From the NCBI RefSeq assembly GCF_000471905.2, contig NW_006499969.1, positions 732,185 to 796,184 of the forward strand: 64,000 nt of DNA, in the 5' to 3' direction. This DNA comes from Amborella trichopoda (Eukaryota > Streptophyta > Magnoliopsida > Amborellales > Amborellaceae). The notes beneath the pieces were generated by a model. It did not search any database. It was not told the DNA's origin and saw nothing but the letters and a program-made list of their open reading frames with translations. The position numbers and the translations under genes are program-made. This document shows, piece by piece, positions 1-11,869 of this stretch (its first letter is position 1; every line of letters starts with the position of its first letter).

Positions 1-704
1 ATATAATATATAATCAATATATATTATATAATATAAATTACATTAATAAAATAAATAAATAATATATAAATATAATATAATACAATATTATAAAATATCA
101 TATTATATATGCATTTATATAATGCATAGTGAATAGTAATTAACAAAAGATTAAGTTACTACCCCCGGAACTTAATTTTTTTATGTTTTAACAAAGGAAT
201 GGGAACTTTTGTTAGAAGATTACTTTATGAACTTTTAGATGAAATCATATGTCAAATGTGGAACTTTTGGAAAATTAGAAAAAAATATTTTAGAAAAACA
301 AATACACTCTAAGAGAGTCCATCCTAAAGATCTTTTTACCCGGTCAATAAAATTCTTTATTTACTCAAGTTACCATCTTCACAAAAAAGGTTATCTTCCC
401 TTTAAATACAAAAAAAAAAGAATAATAAAAAAATAAAAGTAATAAAAAAAAACCATAAAACTCTCTCCCAGGTCTATCTCTCTTTGTCTCCGTCTCTAAA
501 TCATGTTTTCTCCATCTCGATCTCTATTTTTTTTTAAAATAGATCTCTCAAAATCTATCTTAAATAACTTAGTGTGGATTACTTTATGTCATTGATTGGA
601 CACAAATTCTAAAATAAAAATTTTCAAATGTTGTGACACACTTCATTATATTAAATTTTAAGCATAATAGCGAAAAATAATTGTGACCTCATTGTACCAA
701 AAAA
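1..704. other. AT-rich intergenic DNA
   Basis: Very AT-rich sequence with short TA and poly-A/T runs and no recognisable coding similarity. The only open frame of any size (239-436) is lysine/phenylalanine-rich and low-complexity, as expected by chance in such DNA. Confidence 0.6.
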
Positions 705-708
705 TAAA

Positions 709-1111
709 GGGTGTGGCTTCTATAAGGTTGCAACATTAAACAATCCAATTAAAGCGCACCTCCAAAGTTTATCATAACATGCAATTTTGGAGTAAAACTT
801 CTTTTAGGATTATCCCAAAATCTATTTTCATTTATGAGCATAAAACTTTAAACTAAAAAAATAGTTAAAATCAAGTAGATCTATAAACATACGAGAATCT
901 TGAAAATGGACGGTCTAGATAATATATTGCAAGATGCGCTATTTTTAGGACTCAAAATCTTTTTTTTCTTCATATTCATGCATTTCGATGTCGAGATAAC
1001 CAACTACAGGGTTTTTTTTTAATAATAAAATAATATTTTTTTATTAATTTTTTAAGATGCATCTTTAATTTTATATTTTAAAGTTGCAACATTATATAAA
1101 ACTCTTTTTCC
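709..1111 (+). mobile_element. MITE family 1, copy a (full length, old)
   Basis: About 400 bp that aligns along its length with the sequences at 14995-15323, 22771-23163 (opposite orientation) and 61851-62231. It starts GGGTGTGGCTTCTATAAGG and has the shared block TAAACAATCC, the central blocks AGATCTATAAACAT and ATGGACGGTC, and ends in CTCTTTTTCC. The two ends are imperfect inverted repeats, and both carry the palindrome GTTGCAAC where other copies have a GAGCC-GGCTC palindrome. There is no coding capacity, so it is read as a non-autonomous TIR transposon. The superfamily is not assigned because no clean target duplication is visible. Confidence 0.65.
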
Positions 1112-1489
1112 AAAAGCAAATGGTCTTGTAGGATACAATCCCTACAAAAATTCCTAGGACACAATCCATGTAAAAAAGTAGGGTCTCTGGCGTGCTCTTT
1201 GTAACAATAATCTAACAAGATCTTTCCAAGTCAGTTTGTGATTTGCCGAAAATTATAATTGCATTTTTAGTGGAAGACCAAGAAAACAAACGTCCCAAAG
1301 GTGGAATAGAGCGGCAAAAACTTTTGGCACTTTGAAATACTCTCTCTCTAAATTTTTTATTTTTTTTCTTCTTAAAACTGCTTTTTCTTTGCCTTTCTCA
1401 CTTTCTTCTCTTTTTCTCTTGAGGACCAAGAAGACGAGCCAGTTCTGAACAGATCAGCAAAAACTTCTCTCAGTTTGAAACTGTAAGTC

Positions 1490-1690
1490 TCTTTCTGTAA
1501 TATTGTGCTGCTTCTCTCTTTCTCTCTCTTTATCTTCTCTCTCTTTCTTCTTTCTCTCTCTTTTTCTCTCTCTTTCTCTCTTTTTCTTTCTCCTTTCTGT
1601 CTAAACTATGATTCTCTTTCTTTCTCTCCCTCTTTCACTCCTTATCTCTCTCACTCTCAATTTCTTATTTTCTTCTTCTCTCTCTAATGT
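1490..1690 (+). repeat. CT-rich (TCTC)n tract
   Basis: An almost pure pyrimidine tract of TCTCT/TTCTC units. Such tracts are common in plant promoters and 5' leaders. It lies just upstream of the BRR2-derived coding block and may be the old 5' leader of that gene. The open frame inside it is low-complexity and is not called as a gene. Confidence 0.7.
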
Positions 1691-1802
1691 GTATTTAGTT
1701 TCTTCTTTCTCTAAAACTGGTACAAATCTTGAGAGCTAGGATTTTTTGCCTCATGTTTTCCTTCTTCTACTTCTTTGTAATACATTTTTCTTGTACATAG
1801 GA

Positions 1803-4476
1803 AATTTGATCCTGGTTTTACGATGGGTGTACCGGAGTCTCTGTTTGGGAAGATCGACCCTAGAACTTTTGGGGATAGAGCTGGTAGAAGAAAGCCATCG
1901 GAGCGCGAAGAGAAGCTCAAGAATTTGAAGAAAAAAAAGGATCGGAAGCCCCCTCTTGTTCCAGAGACTCAGAGAAGAGAACCCAAAAGAAAAAGACTTG
2001 AATAAGAGAGGGTTCTCTCTCTATAAGAGAATGGAGTCTACGAACCCAAAACCAAGGATACAAGAGTGGCTTATGAAATCTTACTTAGCTTGATTCAACA
2101 ACAATTTGGGGGCTAACTCCAAGATATTATTAGAGGAGCAGCTGATGAGGTCTTATCAGTGCTCAAGAATAAGAAAACCAAAGACCCCGACAAGAAAAGG
2201 ACATTGAGAAGCTTTTGCACCCCATGACACAGGAGCTTTTTGCGAATTTGTTTTCAGTGGGGAAATTGATCACTGATTATCATGATGGAAGTGAAACTGA
2301 GGTTGGTTCAAGTGGGGATGGAGAGCTTTGATCGATGATGTCGTGGTGCCGGTTGAATTTGCAGAGGATGACGAAGAAGAAGAGCGTGATTTGGATGATC
2401 TTCATGAAGAAGACTATGAGGGGGAGAATGTTAATGATACATCAATTATGCAAATGGGTTGCTTAGTTGATGATGTAGAGGATGAAGGCTTGAATGTTCA
2501 GGATATTGATGCTTACTGGCTTCAAAGGAAGATTACCAAAGCTTATACTAATAGTTATATTGATCCCCAGCATTGTCAGCAGCTTGGTGAAAAAATCTTA
2601 AAAATATTGGCTGAAGGCGAAAATAGAGAAGTGGAGAATAGTCTTGTAATGCTATTTTATCATGAAAATTTGATCTTATAAAATTGATGCTAAAGAATAG
2701 GCTTAAATTGGTTTGGTGCACACGTTTGGCTAGGGCAGAGGACAAAAAACAGAGGAAATCAATTGAGGAGGAGACGATGGATGGGGCCCTGGACTGGTTG
2801 CAATTTTGGAGCAGCTTCGTGCTTCTAGGGCAACTGCTGCAGAGTGGCAAAAGAATATTAAGAAGAGCATTAGGGATGAAGCCCGAAGGTTGAAATATGA
2901 TGGTGATAAAGAGAGAACGCTTGAGATAGATGGGTTTCCGGTGGAGAATTGCTGGCTGAAAGGCCAAAGGAAATTGGTTGATTTAGAAAGCCTTGCATTT
3001 CAGAAAGGTAAGTTCCCCACTGGTTGTTATCGTATCCCAAAAAGAGGTTATGAAGAGGTGCATGTACCAGCCTTGAAGTCAAAACCCATGGCTTCGGGTG
3101 AAGAACTGATAAAGATATCAGTTTTGCCAGAATGGGCTCAACCAGCTTTCAGTGGCATGAAGCAGTTGAATAGGGTGCAAAGCCGGGTATATGAAACTGC
3201 CCCTGAGAATATCCTCCTCTGTGCCCCTACAGAGGCTGGAAAGACCAATGTGGCTATGCTCACTATACTTCAACAAATTGGTTTGCACCGAAATGCTGAT
3301 GGGCCTTTTGACAACAACAGTTACAAGATTGTCTATGTCGCTACAATGAAAGCTTTGGTTGCAGAGGTGGTTGGGAACTTGTCGAAAGTGTTACAGTCCT
3401 ATGGGGTCTCAGTTAAGGAGCTTACAGGTGACCAGACACTTTCTCGCCAACAAATAGAAGACACCCAAATAATTTTTACGACCCCAGAGAAGTGGGATAT
3501 TATCATAAGGAAATCAGGGGATCTTACATAGTCCGTACTTGTTAAACTGCTCGTTATTGATAATATTCACCTTTTCCATGATAACCAGGGACCTGTGACT
3601 TAAAGCATTGTTTCCAGTATTTTAGTTTAACAATGGCTATAAGTCTTGCCCCCTTGCCCAACAATATATTGGCATCACAGTGAAGAAGCCCCTTCAAAGG
3701 TTTTAGTTGATGAATGATATATGTTACAAGAAGGTTGAGGCTTTCGCTGGGAAACGCCAGGTTCTTGTTTTTGTCCATTCAAGAAATGAGACAGCGAAAA
3801 CTGTTCGAGCCATAAGAGATACACCTTGTGAACGACACATTGGGTCGTTTCCTAAAGGAAGACAGTGCAAGTCGTGAGATTCTTCAGACTGAAGCTGATA
3901 ATGTTAAGAGCATTGATCTCAAAGACCTTTTGCCCTATGGGTTCGCCATTCATCATGCCGGGATGACCAGGGCTGATTGTACAATTGTTGAGGGTCTTTT
4001 CTCTGAAGGAATTATTCCTGTTTTGGTTTCAACTGCCCCTCTTGCATGCGGGGGGGAGGGGGTGGGGGAACTTGCCTACTCGTACAGTTATTGTAAAAGG
4101 GACTGCAATTTACAACCCTGAGAAAGGGGCATGGAATGAGCTGAGTCCATTGGATGTTATGCAAATGCTTGGTCGAGCTGGAAGGCCCCGGTATGATACT
4201 TATGGTGAGGGAATAATATTGACTAGGCACAGTGAGCAGCAATATTATCTCTCTGTAATGAATGAGCAACTGCCCATTGAGAGTCGGTTTGTGTCCAAGC
4301 TGGCTGATCAGCTGAATGCTGAAATTGTTCTTGGGACTGTTCAGAATGCAAGGGAGGCGTGCACTTGGCTTGGGTATACATATTTGTATATCCATATGCT
4401 TCAAAATCTAGTTCTTTACGGCTTGATGGCTGATGCTATAGAAAGAGATAAAACCTTGGAGGAGTGACAGGCTGAC
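1803..4476 (+). pseudogene. BRR2: BRR2-type U5 snRNP helicase pseudogene, N-terminal 40%
   Basis: BRR2 is the Ski2-like DExH RNA helicase of the U5 snRNP that unwinds U4/U6 in spliceosome activation. Pieces follow in collinear order: the N-terminal block FGKIDPRTFGDR (1850), the acidic region (2328-2480), VQDIDAYWLQRKI (2500-2535), the block up to the first RecA domain (2806-3531), then RecA2 from [12 protein letters not shown] (3830) through the motif-VI block [11 protein letters not shown] (4160) to the winged-helix start (4467). Plant BRR2 is about 2,170 residues; the homology stops near residue 850, so the rest of cassette 1 and all of cassette 2 are absent. Breaks include stops near 2005, 2326 and 2679, frame changes near 2100, 2800 and 4050, a stop at 3529, and loss of the stretch after motif II. 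Motif I reads APTEAGKT where the family has APTGAGKT, and DEIH reads DNIH. A splice-acceptor-like CATAG precedes the first block, so it need not be a processed copy. Confidence 0.9.
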
Positions 4477-5122
4477 TTGGGAACAACTAATCCTTGTTTG
4501 TTCTTTTGAAGTTTGATCATTTTCATTTATTCCTAGCATTTGTGTGTTCAAAACTTCTCACGGCTAAAACCAATGAAGTATTCTTTTCCCAATTAATACA
4601 TACTGTTTATTTAAAATGTTTTTTATTGTTATATCAATTATGTTTCTTGTGCCGTCAAGTAGTTACATTCCTTTTTTTTTTTTGATGTTGACTTCAGGGG
4701 CAATTCTTGCTACTTAATATTCATTCTTATGCTAAAGTTTAAAACTATTTGCTTATTACTGTGCTGCATAAAAACTGTTGGCGGAATGTAAATGATAATG
4801 TAAGAGGATGTTCAGTTGAACTCAAGCCTGTAGCCCTGAGTGTGGAGCTCTTTCTATTTGAGGTTGAGTTGCATTGCGATACTTCACTATTTTGTATAAG
4901 CAGTACAAAATATTGTAGGTTGGTGTGTGTTGGCTCTTGGCTGTGCTTAACAACGGTAGACATGCACCGTTGCACACATTTCATCGAATTGTGCAAGCAA
5001 GAAGCATTTTAGTCCATTTATTACTTTTGAAATCAATTTGATATATGCACCCAGGTAGACTTAGCTAGAACTATGCATGGCGAAGTTTATTCAAAATAAT
5101 TGTTTGAACCCTTTCAACGAAT
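4477..5122. other. Non-coding flank downstream of the BRR2 pseudogene
   Basis: No recognisable genes. Open frames at 4494-4685 and 4745-5012 overlap on both strands and show no family similarity. BRR2 homology ends abruptly near 4476, so this may be intron or unrelated DNA. Confidence 0.5.
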
Positions 5123-5217
5123 GTTTCGCTGAATATGGTGAGGAAGAAACGACAACCGCTTAGACGAAGGTTTCGCTGAATATGGTGAGGAAGAAGCGAC
5201 AACTGCCCGGACAACGG
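5123..5217 (+). repeat. 48-bp tandem duplication
   Basis: TTTCGCTGAATATGGTGAGG begins at 5123 and again at 5171, and the following 20 or so bases match with a few substitutions. The second unit contains the ATG used by the open frame at 5182. Confidence 0.85.
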
Positions 5218-5872
5218 TTTTCCCCCTCAGATTGGAACAGTATCTATAACTTTTACTTGCACGCCCCCTCCCCTCTTACATCGGCTTCGAAAAAACTGTC
5301 CTCCTCTAGCGTCTCGCCTTCAGGTGCAGATTTACTTCCTGGTGGGGCTCCCCATCCTAGGCCGCTGATTAAGCTCCCTTCTAAGCCTTCCTTCGCTCAA
5401 GTTCTGCAGGCCCCAACAATCTCAACTGCAGGAGGCTCTCGTCCTCCCTCCACCGCTTCGCCTTCACCCTCACCTCCTATGTTTTGTATGCCTTTCATCC
5501 CCCATTCTGTGTCGGTGCCCACCGAGGTCTCAGCGCCCTTATCTGCTAACTTGCGTTCCTCCTTGGGTACTTTTCACCTAAGGGACGACTTCAGAGCGAT
5601 TGAAACATGGGGCCAACGCGTATGGAAAGAGCCCAATCTCTTGTGTAAGCAATTATCTGATGGCTCTTTCCTCTTCTCGTTTCCGTCCGTTCTAGAAGCT
5701 CGCTCTGCCTTGAGCTCTCCTCCTTCCTTGTCTTTTAAAGGAGTGACTCTCTCCTTGAGGGAGTGGTCTCCGAGGCTTGGCTCCACCCGCCCTTTGAAAG
5801 TATGGCTCACAGTCTCCAACATCTCCCTCCATGCTTGGTCCCCCCTCACATTTAGGAAGATTGCCGCTAAGT
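5182..5872 (+). pseudogene. LINE-type ORF1 fragment with DUF4283 domain
   Basis: Open for about 230 codons. The first 110 residues are Pro/Ser-rich and disordered, with a KPSFAQVLQ-like motif. Residues about 130-230 fit DUF4283, the N-terminal nucleic-acid-binding domain of plant L1-type LINE ORF1 and related gag-like proteins: FHLRDDFRAIETWGQRVW, then an LCKQLSDGSFLFSFPS block, FKGVTLSLREWSP and VWLTVSNISLHAW. The zinc knuckle (CX2CX4HX4C) that should follow is missing because the frame runs into the Copia-A LTR, which ends it with unrelated residues at 5907. No LINE endonuclease or RT lies next to it. The assignment rests on spacing and conserved Trp/Phe positions and needs a profile search. 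Confidence 0.6.
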
Positions 5873-7736
5873 GTGTAATGAACGACACTTATTATAGTAG
5901 AACATAAACTCAGTGGGAGTGTGGTCCCTCGAAGACCATACTAAGCAAATGATATTTGCGGATATCGGACTGTGCTTGATGATCTGGGCCAGTCGGTTAG
6001 AAAACCCAAAGTACCTGAACATAAAATATAAACCGAGAAGGATTTTTGAGTTAGCCTTTGATGAGATCAGAGCTTATGTCTAGATGAGTGAGCCAAGGGA
6101 CTGTGTGACCCTTGTGTGTGATGGTAGGCCTACAGAGACGGGGGCCAAAACTTCATCCATATTCCATCACACGACATACATATAGATAGATCATTCGGAA
6201 AAGCTGGATATCCACCTTTGGGTGAAGCATATGCATGTGCGAGAGATACCCCTATGCGTCATAGGGCTGTAGTCGCATCAGGTCGTGGTGACTTGGTAGC
6301 CTGCTAATGAGCCCTTGCTTGGACTGTGGGTTATGGGAAATATTGGGTCAGTTTGATAAAGCAAGTGTGGTCTGTAGTCCACAGTTGAAGGTGGAGTACC
6401 CCGTGATCGTTGATTAAATTCCTGAACCATATGGATCCACTTCCCATCATATTAATTTAATTTTGTTCTTTTTATTATTAAATTATTTTAAATTTATTAT
6501 TTGAATTTTTATAAGTCATTTGATATTTTATTTCTTATTTTTCGACTTATAAAAATGAAGTTATTAATTTACAAAGTTATAATGTTTTAAAATTCATTTT
6601 GTTTAATTTTAAAATATTTATTAAAAAAAATACATAGGGGCCCATAGTGCACATGGGCCTACCATGTGGGTATTAGATGCGGCCCGACATACCATACATG
6701 GGTGGCACGCCCCACCCTTGGATACCTTCTCTTGTTGCTTTGTCTTCAAGTTTATTAAATATGGTAACTATATCTTGTAGCATATGGTCAAATATTGATT
6801 AGGAAATATTGACCATATATTATCTTGAATAAATATCTTGACTTGATTTTATTGAAATATTCTTATAGAAAATATGAGATGGAATATGCAATTTATGGTA
6901 TGCACTATATCTTTAATAGATTTAATTTATTTAAATATATTAATGGAAAATGGTTTAAAAAAAGGGGTGATAATGATTCATGCACCTTCCATAACATTGA
7001 TGACCCATCTATGAATGGATGGCTCAGATCTCTCACCCCATAAGTCACCATGGTCCATATTCAATCTCAAGAAAGAGGCAAACTATGGAAAACCATAAAA
7101 AAAACCCTAGACCTAAATTTCACTATAAATAAGGGTGCTCTCCCACTCATCTCTACACACCTCTCCCTCTCCCATAAACTCTCTCTCTCTTCTTTAGAGG
7201 CCATCCCCCTCTCTCTCTACTCTATGATTTTCTCTCTCTACTCTCTCTCTCCTAAAAAGACCATAGGGGGCACGCCCCAACATATAGACTCTCTCTCGCT
7301 CTCATGATCTAATCTAAGGGATGGAAAAATTAAGGTTTGAGCCTAATTATTTTGGAATTAGGGTTTTGTAGAGATTTAAATGTGGTTACCTAATTTGGTT
7401 GAAATTAGCTTTCTCGGTTCGAGATTGAAGTTAGACCGCTGATCCTGCGCCATTGGATGTGGTGACTCGGTGTGGGGTGTAAAAAGCCTGGTTGAGGTAA
7501 TCTCCGACATCTTTTCTTTTAATTGTTTGTTCTTTTATTTTATATTATCAAGCACAATATTAGGTTGTATGAATGCATCAAGTTGTTGAGATTTATTTTA
7601 TTGATGTATTAGTTATTTTTGGAATTTCTATTGTTTGTAATAAGATCATATGTGAGTGATCTTGTCGCCAAAATTATAAGGGCTGATTATTATTAAAAAA
7701 AAATAAAAAAATGTATTTCCTTGGCAAAAGATTACA
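5873..7736 (+). mobile_element. 5' LTR of Copia-A (about 1.86 kb)
   Basis: The right end is set by ...TTACA at 7736, followed 16 bp later by a tRNA-Met primer-binding site. The left end is estimated from TGTGTAATGAACG, where the LINE ORF1 similarity stops. No second copy occurs in the window, so the LTR is inferred from position, a TATA box and leader, not from a pair. AT-rich stretches alternate with blocks such as 6640-6720 (ATGGGCCTACCATG). The CT-rich segment 7140-7310 is a plausible transcribed leader. Confidence 0.6.
7124..7131 (+). promoter_or_regulatory. TATA box of the Copia-A LTR
   Basis: TATAAATA sits in CACTATAAATAAGG, followed about 30 bp later by a CT-rich leader (CTCTACACACCTCTCC). 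This is the usual layout of a plant core promoter and is in the right place for the U3/R boundary of the LTR. Confidence 0.6.
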
Positions 7737-7752
7737 TAGGTTTTTTTTTCAT

Positions 7753-7764
7753 TGGGATCAGAGC
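7753..7764 (+). promoter_or_regulatory. Primer-binding site of Copia-A (tRNA-Met)
   Basis: TGGGATCAGAGC differs by one base from TGGTATCAGAGC, the site complementary to the 3' end of initiator tRNA-Met used by most plant Copia elements. It lies 60 bp upstream of the gag start. Confidence 0.8.
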
Positions 7765-7823
7765 TAGTTTTACTTGATTGCCATTATGAGTCTTTTCTTA
7801 TTTTTTCTTGAGAATATAATATA

Positions 7824-10815
7824 ATGGCTGCTCGTACCTTCATCTCTAAGATCCTGAAAACTGAAAGGTTTGATGGGACCAACTGCGCTTCATGGAAAAG
7901 AAAAATCAAATTTGTTCTCTAAGAAGAAAACTTGCTTGAGGTACTCTTTGAGAACCGACTTCATCGTCCAACTGACGATTCATCTCAAATAATCAAAGGT
8001 GAGTATGTCAATTGGAAGAGGAGGAACTTGAGATGCAAGCACATTCTTTTATGTGCCATGACTGACTCTTATGCTTCTGAGTACGAGTCGATCTATACTG
8101 CAAGTAAGATTTTTGATAAACTTGAAAGATAATATGCTGAACCCTCTCTCATGAAGCAAACTATGGCTATGAGAAGGTATAATGATTTAAAAATGGTAGA
8201 AGGTATCAAGTTTGTAGATCATGTGCAAGTGTTTCGTGCGCTAGTTAGAGATTTGGAAGATACAGGCATGAAGCCCGATGAATCTATGCAAGCGATTCAT
8301 TTAATGAATTCTCTTCCTAATTCATGGGAGTCTTTCATATCTTCCATCTCTGTTAGAAGAAATGCACCAAAATTGAAGGAACCCATCACGACCATCAAAT
8401 CTGAAGAAGAAAGGAGGAGTTCAAGGCAAACTGCAAGGGATGCTGTGCATATGGTAAAATCTCAATCATCTTTTAAATTTAAGAAAAGAAAGGGAAGAAA
8501 TACTTTTGAAAAGAAAATATATTTCAAAAGAAGAGATTTTGTAAATAAGGGAGCAAAGAGAGAGACTCGAACGTGTTTTATTTGCAAGAAGGTGGGTTAC
8601 ATAGCCAATAGTTGTCGGTTCAACAAATCTGGTGGAACTAACAAGGAATTGACATGTGTGGTTTTCGAGTTCATGCTAGCTGACCCCAATGAAGCTTCTT
8701 GGTGTCTTGACTCGGGGGCTACGACCCATGTCACAAACATCAAGGAAGGTTACCGTTTTTTCACTCCTATGAGGTCAGCAGGACAACAACATTGATGCAC
8801 TTGGAGTTGGAGATTTTGAGCTGAAACTAAAGAGTGGGAGCACCTTGATTCTAAAACAAGCACTTTATGCTCTTGATATGAGAAAGTGCTTGGTTTCGGT
8901 TCCTAAGATGTCTATGGCTGGATTCATAACCACTTTCATTGGGGAGAAAGTGATGGTCAAGAAGGGAAAAGATATGATCATGACTGGACGACTTGTAGAC
9001 GGGCTATTTACTATTGAAATAAAAGATGATTGCTTATGTCTCGTCCCCTAATGAATTAGATGCTACCATATAGCATATTAGGTTAGGACACATTAATATC
9101 AAACGAATGGAAAGATTAAAAAGGGACGGGATTCTTTATAATTATAAAGGAGATTTATCGAAAATGTGCGAGTCTTGTGTGCAAGAAAAACTAATAAGAA
9201 AAAATACCACCGTGGCAAAAAGAGCTACTAGCGTATTGGAAATCATTCATAGTGACATATTGGGACCTATGAATGTGATCACCAAAAGTGAAAAAAGATA
9301 TTTTATCTCTTTTATGGATGACCGCTCGCAATATGGCCATGTGTACCTTATTCATGTAAAATTAGAAGCCCTAGAAAAATTCAAAGAATATAAGGCCCAA
9401 GTAGAGAATCAAACCAACTGAAAAGTAAAGTCATTAAAACCGATAGAGGGGGAGAATATTCATCTAACCTTTTCAAAGAATTGTGTAGCTGAGAGAATGA
9501 ATATGACCTTAGTAGAAATGGTAAGGAGTATGATGGGGCATGTAAATCTCTCATTGGAGTTTTGGGGTGAAGCCGTATTAACGACATGTTACATCCTTAA
9601 CCGGATTCCCACAAATGCTTCCTACTTACTCCTCAAGAAATTTCACAGGTCGTACTTCCTTCCTTGAACACCTGAAAGTTTGGGGTTGCTCAGCCCATGT
9701 CCTTATCCCACATCAAAATAGAACCAAATTGCAACCCATAACTATCAAATCCATTTTCATTGGTTACCTAGATCATGGTAAGGGGTATCAATTCTACAAC
9801 CTTGAAATTGGTATGGTTATTGAAAGCCGCGATGCTCACTTCTTTGAGGAAGAGTTCCTTGAAGCAAGGGTGAGTAGAAAACGAGCTAACTTTTATGAGG
9901 AGGCCAAAAACAAGGATGTAGTTCGAGATCATGAACCTGAAATTTTTAAACCAACCCAACCTGTTTTTGAGCTTCTTAAAGAAAGTGAACCTTTACCTGA
10001 ACCAAGACGAAGTAACCGAGTCCGTAGATTACCTCTTTACTTAGAGCATTTTGTCTACCTTGGAGAACATTTTGATAAGGTTGGGGAATATCCAGATTCA
10101 GAACCTAGAACTCACCGTGAAGTTTTGAACTATCCTGAAAGAGAATACTGAGTAGAAGCTATGAAAGATGAGTATGCTTCCATTAACCAAAACCATGTAT
10201 GAGATTTAGTACCCCTACCTGAAAAACGTAAGGCCATTGGTTGTGAGTGAATTTTTAAGAAAAAGTTGAACTCTGAAGGGAAAATAGAAAAATACAAAGC
10301 TAGGTTGGTTGCAAAGAGTTTCACCCAGAAAGAAAGGATATATTACGAGGAAACTTTTTCCCCTGTTGCCAAATTTCCATCCATCTGAATCCTTATAGTC
10401 TTTCTAAATGGTCTTTAGAAGAAGAAATTTAAATGACCCAACCTGAGGGATTTGAGGAAAAAGAGAAAGAGAACCTTGTATACAAACTTAATAAATCTCT
10501 TTATGGCTTGAAACAAGCATCGCGACAGTGGTACATAAAATTCCAAGAGGCCCTTGCTTTTACAGGATTCTTTACAAATAATGATGATTATTGCATATAT
10601 CAAAAGGTCAGTGGTAGTGATGTGGTCTTTATATCGTTACATGTGGAAGATATGCTAATTGTTAGTAGCTCAATTGTCCTAGTAGTAGAGACGAAAAATT
10701 TTCTTGCACAATATTTCGATATGAAGGATCTTGGAGAAGCTTCATATGTGTTAGGCATCAAGATAATAAAAAACAGGAGAGAGAAGACTATCCAACTTTC
10801 TAATAAAATCACATT
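7824..10815 (+). pseudogene. Copia-A gag-pol polyprotein, broken and 3'-truncated
   Basis: Ty1/copia polyprotein: gag (UBN2-like, from ATG at 7824), protease, integrase, reverse transcriptase. Seen in order: gag 7824-8560 with a stop at about 7919; a zinc knuckle CFICKKVGYIANSC, where Tyr replaces the zinc-binding His; protease active site DSGATTHVT near 8715; the GAG-pre-integrase block near 9080; integrase first Asp in HSDILGPM (9250) and second in the FMDDRS block (9315), with a deletion and frame change just before the AERMN Glu (9490); RT from 10150 with stops near 10150, 10200 and 10250. The catalytic YVDD box reads HVED near 10640. The alignment ends at about 10815 inside RT; connection domain, RNase H and 3' LTR are missing. 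Inactive. Confidence 0.9.
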
Positions 10816-10866
10816 AGGTGACGTGGCGGTGTTGGTTGACAATTCCGATTTTTTGGTGGACGTCTA

Positions 10867-11272
10867 GAGTTTGAACCTTAATGCGCGTCCTCATTTATTT
10901 TTGTTGTCAAAAAAAAATAAACAAAGGCAGAAAATACTGTTATAAAAAAATAGAAAAAATAAAAAATAAAAAATAAAAGGCTTTTCAAGATAAAGATAAA
11001 AAAGATAATACAACATTTTTTTATTTTTCTTGTAAAAAAATACAAGGTAATATAACAAGTATTTCTTGCAAAAAACTAAAACAAAAGGCATAAAAAAATA
11101 AAATGTACTTTGGCAACATCATTTTTTTATTTTTCTTGTAAAAAGAAATAAAAAGTAATAAAACAAGAAAAACGAAATGTAATACAACATCTTCTTCTTT
11201 TGTCAAAAAAAAAGAAAAAGACAATCAACAAGTATCATATTTTTCTTGTAAAAAAAAAAAGATAACACAATA
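10867..11272. repeat. A/T-rich degenerate tandem repeat abutting a gap
   Basis: The motif TTTTTCTTGTAAAAA recurs at about 11030, 11130 and 11240, with ACAAGT, AATACAAC and poly-A/T between copies, giving a spacing of about 100-110 bp. The array runs directly into the N gap, so it was probably longer and not assembled. Open frames here are low-complexity Phe/Leu/Tyr. Confidence 0.6.
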
Positions 11273-11558
11273 NNNNNNNNNNNNNNNNNNNNNNNNNNNN
11301 NNNNNNNNNNNNNNNNNNNNNNNNNNNNNNNNNNNNNNNNNNNNNNNNNNNNNNNNNNNNNNNNNNNNNNNNNNNNNNNNNNNNNNNNNNNNNNNNNNNN
11401 NNNNNNNNNNNNNNNNNNNNNNNNNNNNNNNNNNNNNNNNNNNNNNNNNNNNNNNNNNNNNNNNNNNNNNNNNNNNNNNNNNNNNNNNNNNNNNNNNNNN
11501 NNNNNNNNNNNNNNNNNNNNNNNNNNNNNNNNNNNNNNNNNNNNNNNNNNNNNNNNNN
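11273..11558. other. Assembly gap (286 N)
   Basis: Run of N. Any open frame spanning it is an artefact. The left edge lies in the A/T tandem repeat. Confidence 0.99.
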
Positions 11559-11869
11559 ATAAATCTATGATTTCTTTTGTGTGATGTAAATTTAATGGTC
11601 AACATAAGTTCATACAGGAAAAGAACATCTCAATATTAATAAATTGATGAAAATAATGAAAGTTAATAATGTAGCACCCCTATTTCTTATTGGATTCCTA
11701 AAAAACAACATTTATAATGAATTTTAATAATTGTTTTGGATTTTTTTAAGACTTAATTTAAGAGATTCGGCCCGATTTCCGATCCGAATCGTCAATTCAC
11801 CGATCCGGATCGGTTTTTGGGATGCCTGATCCGATGCACCGATCCGTTTTTTAAACCACTAGTTTTTTT

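Noticed and set aside
239..436. 65-codon ORF
   Set aside because: Low-complexity Lys/Phe composition in AT-rich DNA with no family features.
1505..1687. 60-codon Leu/Ser/Phe ORF
   Set aside because: Pure by-product of the CT-rich tract.
11225..11605. ORF across the first N gap
   Set aside because: It is open only because N codons contain no stops.
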